Source: Caldifarciminota bacterium (GTDB taxonomy: Bacteria > Hydrothermota > Hydrothermia > B15-G9 > WFZT01). Taken from it: a stretch of DNA of 6,289 nucleotides. Below the pieces are notes generated by a model. The model was not told where the DNA came from. It ran no database searches and saw only the letters and a program-made list of their open reading frames with translations. Position numbers and translations under genes: made by a program. The DNA lies in NCBI GenBank assembly GCA_026991055.1, contig JALXCE010000159.1:1-6289 (forward strand), given 5' to 3'. Shown here in pieces: positions 1 to 5,539 of this stretch (position 1 is its first letter; the number at the start of each line of letters is the position of its first letter).

Positions 1-486
1 GCCACGGAGATTTTTGGATTTTTCGGCAATTTTTACTATCGACACGCGGCAGAAATTGCCCGTCAAAGATACAAAATCTACGCATACATGGAGGCTGGCG
101 CTGACCCCCAAAATCCGGATGGAGATTACTGGGAGGCTATTGAGAGACGTCGAACCCGGGATGAGTACATTCAGTACCTATGGAGACAGGCACGGAGCAG
201 GTATCCGCAGGACCCGGAGAAGCAGCAGGAGTACGTTAACAGGCACATGGTGAATGGAAACTGGAGTTTCCCCACGCTTGAGCTGTGGTTCAGGTACCGC
301 AAGATGAGGAGAACAGAGCGTTCCAATCTTGAGAATGCAGGAGTAATGGTGGGAGTCATCATTGCCAATCATATCTTTTCTGCCATTGACGCCTTCGTGT
401 CCACGAAACTCTCTTCCCACGGAATTGGTATGAATTCACGGGTGAGCCCTTACGGCGCGTCCGTTGAATTAACCTACAGGTTTTAG
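1..486 (+). CDS. C-terminal part of a DUF5683-like membrane protein (5' truncated)
   Basis: The reading frame is open from base 1 to the TAG at 484-486 (161 codons), so the start lies outside the window. ATG 88 is internal: the 29 codons before it read as sensible protein (GFFGNFYYRHAAEIARQRYK). The fragment begins with an aromatic, probably membrane-embedded stretch. A long charged Arg/Glu/Tyr-rich region follows (residues about 30-110), then a hydrophobic segment around AGVMVGVIIANHIFSAIDAFV (about 113-133), and it ends in ASVELTYRF. A charged loop with RxxR followed by a helix containing IDA is what I recall of the DUF5683 family, whose function is unknown. The terminal alternating pattern with a final Phe resembles the last strand of outer-membrane proteins, which is only suggestive. 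One nucleotide separates it from the prenyl synthase gene, so the two are almost certainly cotranscribed. Family assignment is from memory of sequence character and is tentative. Confidence 0.6.
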   Translation, partial: ATEIFGFFGNFYYRHAAEIARQRYKIYAYMEAGADPQNPDGDYWEAIERRRTRDEYIQYLWRQARSRYPQDPEKQQEYVNRHMVNGNWSFPTLELWFRYRKMRRTERSNLENAGVMVGVIIANHIFSAIDAFVSTKLSSHGIGMNSRVSPYGASVELTYRF

Positions 487-487
487 C

Positions 488-1381
488 ATGTTTAACTTTC
501 AAAATTACTGGAAAGCTCGCCAGAAAATTGTCAACGAGGCACTTGATGAATATCTCCCCTCTGATTCGTCCGGCCCGCGAGTTCTTATTGATGCCATGCG
601 ATATACATTGTTTGCAGGGGGAAAGAGACTTCGCCCACTCCTTGCAATCATCGGCTACGAGCTTTCCGGTGGAAAGAATCTCAGGGACGAGCTCCTGCCC
701 ATAGCGTGTGGAATCGAGATGATTCATACATTCTCACTGATTCACGATGACCTTCCGGCTATGGACAATGATGATTTCAGAAGGGGGAAACCCACAAATC
801 ATAAGGTATTCGGCGAGGCAATTGCCATTCTGGCAGGTGATGCTCTTTTTGGTCACGCATTTTACACCATGGTGCGCTCCACCATTCCTCCAGATAGGAT
901 GGTTCAAGTGATACGTGAAATCACAGATGCTATTGGCCTGGACGGGATGTTGGGTGGTCAGGTGGCCGATGTGACCGGTGAGAATAAAGAACCTTCAGCA
1001 GAGATAGTCAGGTATATTCATTCGAGGAAAACGGGCAAATTTATCCGGGCCTCACTTAAGGCGGGTGGTATAGCAGCAGGTGCACCTGAAAATATTCTTG
1101 ACGTATTTCACAGTGTGGGGGACAAGATTGGTCTGACATTTCAGATAGTTGACGATATCCTCGATGAAATTGGTGATAAAAGCAAGCTCGGTAAGAGTGT
1201 TGGGAAGGACCGCGAGAGTGGTAAGCAGACCTACGTTCGCGTCTTTGGACTGGAGAAGGCAAAGAAAGAGGCAAGCCGGCTGGCAAGTGAGGCAATCTCT
1301 GAGGTTGAGGATACTTTTGGAAAGACGACAGGTGCTCCCCTCATTTCACTTATTAAATTTATCGTCGAAAGGAACTACTGA
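488..1381 (+). CDS. ispA: Polyprenyl synthetase, farnesyl diphosphate synthase type
   Basis: A 297-residue trans-prenyltransferase of normal family length. It condenses isopentenyl diphosphate with allylic diphosphates in the cytosol, supplying precursors for quinones and undecaprenyl carrier lipid. Visible motifs are GGKRLRP (44-50), the first Asp-rich motif DDLPAMDNDD (87-96), RRGKPTNH (98-105), GQVAD (157-161), KTGKFI (181-186) and the second Asp-rich motif DDILD (222-226). The first Asp-rich motif carries the two-residue insertion of bacterial type II enzymes. Phe82, five residues before it, occupies the position where an aromatic limits the product to C15 in type II FPP synthases, whereas GGPP synthases usually have a smaller residue or Met. 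FPP synthase is therefore favoured, but product length cannot be proven. ATG 488 follows the previous stop by 1 nt, with only a weak AGG (478-480) as ribosome site, suggesting translational coupling. Confidence 0.88.
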   Translation: MFNFQNYWKARQKIVNEALDEYLPSDSSGPRVLIDAMRYTLFAGGKRLRPLLAIIGYELSGGKNLRDELLPIACGIEMIHTFSLIHDDLPAMDNDDFRRGKPTNHKVFGEAIAILAGDALFGHAFYTMVRSTIPPDRMVQVIREITDAIGLDGMLGGQVADVTGENKEPSAEIVRYIHSRKTGKFIRASLKAGGIAAGAPENILDVFHSVGDKIGLTFQIVDDILDEIGDKSKLGKSVGKDRESGKQTYVRVFGLEKAKKEASRLASEAISEVEDTFGKTTGAPLISLIKFIVERNY

Positions 1382-1384
1382 AAT

Positions 1385-1828
1385 TTGCAGGTTATAATCC
1401 AGATTTTCACCAATAAATACTTTCTTGTACCACTACTGACGGGCTTCCTTGCTCAGATTTTCAAGTTTTTCCTATACTGGTACATCAACAGGGAAGCGGA
1501 TTTTAGGTGGTTATTCTATACCGGGGGAATGCCCAGTGCCCATTCTGCCTCGGTGATGTCCCTATCAACAATAGTAGGAATTAACAAGGGTTTCGATTCC
1601 GTTATTTTTGGAGTAACATTATACTTCAGTCTCATCGTAATGTACGATGCGGCGGGACTTAGAAGGGCTGCGGGGCAGCAGGCACGTGTTATCAATAAAA
1701 TGATGGAGGAGCTGAAAATTTCGCATAGGATAAGGGAGGAAAGGCTCAGAGAATTTTTAGGCCATACTCCTTTTGAAGTGCTTGTTGGTGCAATTTTTGG
1801 TATTTTAACAGGAATTTTGATGAGGTGA
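1385..1828 (+). CDS. Divergent PAP2 family membrane protein (DUF212/YuiD)
   Basis: A 147-residue membrane protein with the hallmarks of the divergent PAP2 (DUF212, YuiD) family: GGMPSAHSA (47-55), YDAAGLRRAAGQQA (87-100) and GHTPFEVLVGA (126-136). Hydrophobic segments lie near residues 12-33, 52-68, 72-88 and 130-145. The PSAH and GHTP motifs are thought to correspond to the phosphatase motifs of classical PAP2 enzymes, but activity of this family is poorly defined. Placement 3 nt behind a prenyl diphosphate synthase makes a prenyl (pyro)phosphate substrate an attractive inference, not a demonstrated one. The start is TTG at 1385: no ATG occurs in frame before 1530, which lies inside the conserved PSAH motif, and GAAAGGA (1367-1373) sits 11 nt upstream as ribosome site. 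Full length for the family. Confidence 0.88.
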   Translation: MQVIIQIFTNKYFLVPLLTGFLAQIFKFFLYWYINREADFRWLFYTGGMPSAHSASVMSLSTIVGINKGFDSVIFGVTLYFSLIVMYDAAGLRRAAGQQARVINKMMEELKISHRIREERLREFLGHTPFEVLVGAIFGILTGILMR

Positions 1829-1832
1829 GAGA

Positions 1833-2480
1833 ATGAACATTTACAGGATTCTTTATGAGCTTGCTTTCTTTACACCGCCCCTTTTGCTGGCACTTACGCT
1901 GCATGAATTTGCTCATGCCTACAGTGCTTATAAATTAGGCGATCCAACGGCAAAGATCCTTGGGAGAATGACACTGGACCCCTTCAAACATATCGATATC
2001 ATCGGCCTTATCATGCTCTTTCTTGTCCATATTGGATGGGCAAAGCCTGTACCTGTGAATTACAATAACCTCCGTAAACCCAAACGTGATGTAATGATCG
2101 TGGCTTTTGCGGGACCTTTTATGAATCTGATAAGCGCTGTGATCGGGGGCATAATCTACCGTTACACGAGCCAACTCGCTTTGCCAAAATATCTGGCACC
2201 TTTAAATGACATGCTACTCATATTTGTGCTCATCAGCCTTATCCTTGCGTTTTTCAATCTGATTCCGGTACCACCCCTTGATGGCTGGCGTATCGTCTCA
2301 GCCTATACGAAGCCCGAGAAGCTCAGGGTGTACGAAACTTATGGGGTTATTTTGCTGCTTCTTTTATTCTTCTCCCCATATCTCATAGGGGTGGATGTTC
2401 TGGGCATGTACCTAAGGCCACTTGTTGGTATTTCAACAAAATTAATAATTGGCGTTGATCTTTCAAAATTCTTCATCTAA
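1833..2480 (+). CDS. Site-2 protease family (M50) membrane metalloprotease
   Basis: A 215-residue intramembrane zinc protease of the short M50 (S2P, YwhC-like) group. The zinc site is visible as HEFAH (24-28, His24/Glu25/His28) in the first membrane helix, and the third ligand is Asp150 in NLIPVPPLDG (142-151). The family's GPFMNLISA stretch is at 94-102. Hydrophobic segments are near 9-30, 56-69, 87-109, 125-148 and 170-192. There is no PDZ or CBS domain, so this is the minimal form, whose substrates are generally unknown. Members cleave transmembrane segments of proteins such as anti-sigma factors or leftover signal peptides. ATG 1833 is preceded by GAGGTGA (1822-1828), which includes the stop codon of the upstream gene, 4 nt away, so translation is probably coupled. 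No missing catalytic residue was seen. Confidence 0.9.
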   Translation: MNIYRILYELAFFTPPLLLALTLHEFAHAYSAYKLGDPTAKILGRMTLDPFKHIDIIGLIMLFLVHIGWAKPVPVNYNNLRKPKRDVMIVAFAGPFMNLISAVIGGIIYRYTSQLALPKYLAPLNDMLLIFVLISLILAFFNLIPVPPLDGWRIVSAYTKPEKLRVYETYGVILLLLLFFSPYLIGVDVLGMYLRPLVGISTKLIIGVDLSKFFI

Positions 2481-2487
2481 AAAGGAG
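2481..2487 (+). promoter_or_regulatory. Ribosome binding site AAAGGAG that fixes the aminotransferase start
   Basis: AAAGGAG lies directly after the protease stop codon and 6 nt before ATG 2494. It settles the choice against an in-frame non-ATG start at 2449, which would lie within the end of the protease gene and add 15 residues unrelated to the aminotransferase family. Confidence 0.8.
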
Positions 2488-2493
2488 TGGATT

Positions 2494-3636
2494 ATGGAAA
2501 CTCAGAATCTGGGACATTCATCGTTTGAGATTTTGAAAAAAGCGCGCGAGCTTGAAAGACAGGGGAAGAAGGTTATCCATCTCCACATCGGGGAGCCAGA
2601 TTTCAAGACTCCTGAGAACATAATCAAGGCCGCTTATGAGGCCATGGAGGAAGGGTTCACCCACTATACTGATCCGCAGGGGTTCCTTGATCTTCGTGAG
2701 GCAATCGCCTGGTATCAGGAGAAATACAGGGGTAGAGAGATTTCTCCCGAAAGAATAATTGTCACTCCGGGCGCCAAAATGATGATACTTTATTCCCTTC
2801 TTGTTACAGTTGAGCCTGGAGATGAGGTAATTTACCCGGACCCTGGATATATGTCGTATCATACCCATATATTGCTTGCCGGCGGGAAGCCCGTGCCCTG
2901 GAAACTCTCCATGGAGAAAGGATTTAAGCACGAGCCCGAAACGCTAAAATCGCTGATCACGGAAAAGACGAGGGCACTGATTCTCAATTTTCCCCACAAT
3001 CCCACAGGTGTAACAATCGATCGAGAAACACTAAAGGAGATCATTGATATTGCAGTGAAGCATGGAATTTACATAATTTCCGACGAAATCTATTCCCGCA
3101 TTTTGTTTGAAGGTGAGCACGTAAGTGCATTTAGCTTTGAGGGGGCGGATGACCTCTTATTCTTGATTGATGGATTCTCCAAAACCTATGCAATGACGGG
3201 ATGGAGGATTGGATATGGGATTATACCCAAGAGATTTGTGGGGAAGGTTGTGAAACTTCAGACGAATACTGTTTCCTGTGCTACATCTTTTGTTCAGAAG
3301 GCTGCAATAGAGGCGATAAAAGGTCCGCAGGATTCGGTGGACTTTATGGTGGGAGCTTTTAAGCGTAGAAAGGGCCTTGTGGTCTCCATGCTAAAAGGGA
3401 AGCTGGATTTTGTGGAGCCTCATGGAACTTTTTACATCTTTCCCTATGTAGGAGTGGATTCTGAGAGTTTTGCTCATTTCCTGTTAGATGAGTATCAGGT
3501 AGCGGTTCTCCCGGGCTCTTATTTTGGGGGAACGAAGAAATTTATAAGAATCTCTTTTGCCAACAGTGACGAAAACATCCGCGAAGGCATATCACGTCTA
3601 TTAGAAGCGATTGCGAGATTTAAGGAAGGGGGCTAA
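2494..3636 (+). CDS. Class I/II PLP-dependent aminotransferase (aspartate aminotransferase-like)
   Basis: A 380-residue fold-type I aminotransferase of normal length that moves an amino group between an amino acid and a 2-oxo acid in the cytosol. Motifs in order: HIGEPDF (31-37), TPGAK (91-95), YPDPGY (114-119), NFPHNPTG (165-172) with the PLP-contacting Asn, SDEIYS (196-201) with Asp197 binding the pyridine nitrogen, SKTYAMTGWRIGY (229-241) with Lys230 as Schiff-base lysine, and FIRISFA (350-356) with Arg352 as the usual substrate carboxylate ligand. All catalytic residues are present. Annotated relatives are called aspartate, alanine or aromatic aminotransferases, and the substrate cannot be read from sequence, so no gene symbol is given. 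It is the last gene of the five-gene (+) operon, 13 nt after the protease. Its TAA (3634-3636) overlaps the stop codon of the convergent TOPRIM-like gene. Confidence 0.93.
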   Translation: METQNLGHSSFEILKKARELERQGKKVIHLHIGEPDFKTPENIIKAAYEAMEEGFTHYTDPQGFLDLREAIAWYQEKYRGREISPERIIVTPGAKMMILYSLLVTVEPGDEVIYPDPGYMSYHTHILLAGGKPVPWKLSMEKGFKHEPETLKSLITEKTRALILNFPHNPTGVTIDRETLKEIIDIAVKHGIYIISDEIYSRILFEGEHVSAFSFEGADDLLFLIDGFSKTYAMTGWRIGYGIIPKRFVGKVVKLQTNTVSCATSFVQKAAIEAIKGPQDSVDFMVGAFKRRKGLVVSMLKGKLDFVEPHGTFYIFPYVGVDSESFAHFLLDEYQVAVLPGSYFGGTKKFIRISFANSDENIREGISRLLEAIARFKEGG

Positions 3637-4163
3637 GGAGTTAAGTATTTTTCATAGAAATATTTAAACGACTTGTTTCTTCTCGTTGCCTCTTCATGTG
3701 AATAGACTTTGAGTATTTCCATCATAAAATCAATTCTCGAGTCGAATTTTCCTGGGATTAATTTGTTAAATTGCTCCTTTGTAACCTCATCTGTTACTCT
3801 AATAAATGGAATTCCCAATGAATGGCAATCCTCAGCTTTTACCCCTGCCAGATACCAACTCTCAATCTCCTTGACTACAACCACGATATTATCCTCACTG
3901 ATATTGCCAATTTCCCTGATAACCCTGAATTTTTTATCGGAAACACGAGGTGAGTTATTTATGTCTGTAAGGAATATATAATCTGCCCCCATTGATTTTA
4001 TGCTACGGATAAAGTTTTTTAACTTTTTCTTTTGTTTTTGGCTATACTTGTAAATTTTTACGTACAAAAATTTCTTGCTTAATTTCGGGATTATGATATG
4101 CTCGAAGAAATTCTCATCATCATTACCTTCAACAAAAATAAAGAGCCTTTTGTAGGAACTCAT
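3633..4163 (-). CDS. Small TOPRIM-like protein paired with an AAA ATPase (DUF4276-like)
   Basis: A 176-residue basic protein. Its N-terminus reads RLFIFVEGNDDENFFE (6-21), matching the first TOPRIM beta strand and catalytic Glu (Glu12). A second hydrophobic strand, DYIFLTDIN (61-69), sits where TOPRIM folds carry DxD, here D-I-N. VVVVKEIESWYLAG (94-107) follows, resembling the rE.EaW segment of DUF4276-type proteins. No membrane segment or signal peptide is seen. TOPRIM domains bind divalent metal and cleave or join nucleic acid strands, so a nuclease partner for the upstream ATPase is the natural inference. ATG 4163 stands immediately after the ATPase's TGA plus a further TAG, in the same frame. 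Only GGAAAT lies upstream, so translation probably relies on coupling to the ATPase. The region is AT-rich. Exact family membership is from memory and needs a profile search. Confidence 0.72.
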   Translation of the reverse strand: MSSYKRLFIFVEGNDDENFFEHIIIPKLSKKFLYVKIYKYSQKQKKKLKNFIRSIKSMGADYIFLTDINNSPRVSDKKFRVIREIGNISEDNIVVVVKEIESWYLAGVKAEDCHSLGIPFIRVTDEVTKEQFNKLIPGKFDSRIDFMMEILKVYSHEEATRRNKSFKYFYEKYLTP

Positions 4164-4166
4164 CTA

Positions 4167-5402
4167 TCAAATTTCCAGTAGATTTTGAATGAAGAGCTCC
4201 TCAACACCTATTTCGTTTTCAAGAAAAGCTTTGAGTACATCCTTATCTGCAGGTCTTGTTATTCTGGAAAAACCATTCTCATCACGGGAAATAAGAAGCA
4301 AATTGTCAATATCAACGTATTTTATAACTTCTGGGTTGTGCGTGGTAATTAGAATTTGTTTTTTCTGAGAAGCGTCTTTAATCATCTCCACAACTTTTGA
4401 AATTAATGATGGATGTATATTCCTTTCAGGTTCTTCAATAATAACCAGGGGATTCTTCTCAAAATGAAGAGCGATTATCAAAGCAGTAATGTTTATGGTG
4501 CCATCAGAGATCAATGAGGCAGGAATGAATTCTTTTTCGAAGTACGACTCTTTTAATTTGAACAGCAGGGACTTGTCTGCAAACTTCTCAACATCAATGC
4601 TCTCAACAAATGGTAGAAAGTATTGCAGCAAATTTAAAAGCTTCCTCCTTTTATCTTTGTCCGCCAAGATGTTCTTTAAAACGATTGAGAGATTACTCCC
4701 ATCTTCCTCGAGCTGAGCTTTTCCTGTTATAGGTGCTGCCTTTTTGGGTAACTTGGGATCGAAATCAAAAATTGAAATATCAGTAAAAATTTCTTTTACC
4801 GGGAAGTACATAAAAGGGGTTTCAAGCAAAAGTGTATTGTGAGTAAAATCTATTTCCTTAAAAAACGGTGGGAAGAAAGTATCTTCGTCAAACTTTATAT
4901 CACCATCCTTTTCAAGGTGCACTTTAAATTTTTTATTGTTTTTCCAAACAGTAATTTGGCCTTTACCAATTAAGTCTCCTTTTTTCAACTTATCTTCAAG
5001 AGTAAAAAACTTTAGTTTCTGAGTTAGTCTGTCCTGTTGTACCCTGTAACCCACTTTTCTTGTATAAAATTTAATCGAGAATTCGTATATTGTTTCTTCA
5101 ATCTCTACCAATCTTCTTTTTTCACGATTTTCACGAATAACTCTTCCAAATTTTGCATCAGAGACGATTTTTATTGTCATATTTCTGGATGCTCCAACTT
5201 TCATGTTCCTCAAGTACTCTATACCGCCCTGAAGTGATATTGCATTTTCCAAACCGGATTGGGCTATATCTCTTATGAACCTGAATACACTTATGAAGTT
5301 GGATTTACCCGACGCGTTGGCTCCAATAAGGACATTAAATTTACGTAACTTAACGTCAACTTCCTCAAAACTTTTAAAGTTCACAACTTTTATACTTTTC
5401 AT
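4167..5402 (-). CDS. RecF/OLD-like AAA ATPase (AAA_15/AAA_21 type)
   Basis: A 411-residue SMC/ABC-type ATPase. It opens with MKSIKVVNFKSFEEVDVKL, typical of RecF/OLD-like proteins. Walker A is GANASGKS (27-34), a signature-like LISDGT is at 297-302, Walker B is LVIIEEPE (319-326) with ERNIHP as D-loop region, and the H-loop is ITTHNPE (352-358, His355). All ATPase elements are present. The middle (about 70-290) is charged and shows no recognisable domain, and there is no C-terminal TOPRIM as in single-chain OLD proteins. That function seems supplied by the next gene, 3 nt downstream. Such ATPases act as DNA-associated sensors or motors in OLD, PARIS, Septu and Gabija-like systems. ATG 5402 is chosen because GGAGG (5407-5411) lies 4 nt upstream and a fitting promoter precedes it. 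The open frame extends to a TTG at 5495, but those codons do not resemble the family. Confidence 0.88.
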   Translation of the reverse strand: MKSIKVVNFKSFEEVDVKLRKFNVLIGANASGKSNFISVFRFIRDIAQSGLENAISLQGGIEYLRNMKVGASRNMTIKIVSDAKFGRVIRENREKRRLVEIEETIYEFSIKFYTRKVGYRVQQDRLTQKLKFFTLEDKLKKGDLIGKGQITVWKNNKKFKVHLEKDGDIKFDEDTFFPPFFKEIDFTHNTLLLETPFMYFPVKEIFTDISIFDFDPKLPKKAAPITGKAQLEEDGSNLSIVLKNILADKDKRRKLLNLLQYFLPFVESIDVEKFADKSLLFKLKESYFEKEFIPASLISDGTINITALIIALHFEKNPLVIIEEPERNIHPSLISKVVEMIKDASQKKQILITTHNPEVIKYVDIDNLLLISRDENGFSRITRPADKDVLKAFLENEIGVEELFIQNLLEI

Positions 5403-5406
5403 GATG

Positions 5407-5411
5407 CCTCC
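5407..5411 (-). promoter_or_regulatory. Ribosome binding site GGAGG of the ATPase gene
   Basis: On the minus strand GGAGG stands 4 nt before ATG 5402 and decides the start at the family-typical MKSIKVVNFKSF. A second GGAGG (about 5498-5502) lies farther upstream but is only 2 nt from a TTG, too close for good initiation. Confidence 0.75.
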
Positions 5412-5417
5412 GTTTAG

Positions 5418-5446
5418 ATTATTAAGCACCTTGTTTTCTGTTTCAA
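5418..5446 (-). promoter_or_regulatory. Candidate sigma70-type promoter of the ATPase/TOPRIM cassette
   Basis: On the minus strand TTGAAA (5441-5446; one mismatch to TTGACA) and AATAAT (5418-5423; one mismatch to TATAAT) are separated by exactly 17 nt. The predicted transcript start is around 5411-5413, right at the GGAGG site, giving a very short leader. Found by eye, so chance matches in AT-rich DNA are possible. No operator palindrome was seen beside it. Confidence 0.5.
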
Positions 5447-5503
5447 ATGTTCCAGTTCTTATGAATACCCCCACTATAAATTCAATATGGCCCAATTCCT
5501 CCG

Positions 5504-5533
5504 TTGTAATTTAGACATTTTCCCCAGCATAAT
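5504..5533 (+). promoter_or_regulatory. Candidate promoter of the methyltransferase gene
   Basis: TTGTAA (5504-5509) and CATAAT (5528-5533) are 18 nt apart on the plus strand. The predicted start of transcription is near 5540, which is the A of the methyltransferase ATG. This agrees with the absence of any Shine-Dalgarno sequence before that gene and suggests a leaderless message. The -35 match is moderate and the call is by eye. Confidence 0.35.
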
Positions 5534-5539
5534 AATGCG

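Noticed and set aside
88..486. Treating ATG 88 as the start of the first gene
   Set aside because: The same frame is open to base 1 with plausible protein sequence and there is no ribosome site before ATG 88, so the gene is truncated by the window edge.
359..727. Minus-strand frame of 122 codons
   Set aside because: It lies opposite the well-supported DUF5683-like and prenyl synthase genes and has no recognisable motif or ribosome site.
2449..2493. Upstream in-frame start for the aminotransferase
   Set aside because: It lies within the protease gene, lacks a suitable ribosome site, and adds 15 residues foreign to the family, whereas ATG 2494 has AAAGGAG 6 nt upstream.
2518..2931. Minus-strand frame of 137 codons
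   Set aside because: It is entirely antisense to the aminotransferase, whose motifs are unambiguous; it is a shadow frame.
5403..5495. Longer N-terminus for the ATPase from TTG 5495
   Set aside because: The extra 31 codons do not resemble the family, GGAGG is only 2 nt from that TTG, and they cover the likely promoter of the gene.
5403..5539. Search of the divergent intergenic region for a CRISPR, riboswitch or small RNA
   Set aside because: Only promoter-like hexamers and the ribosome site were found; no repeats and no extended hairpin are visible.
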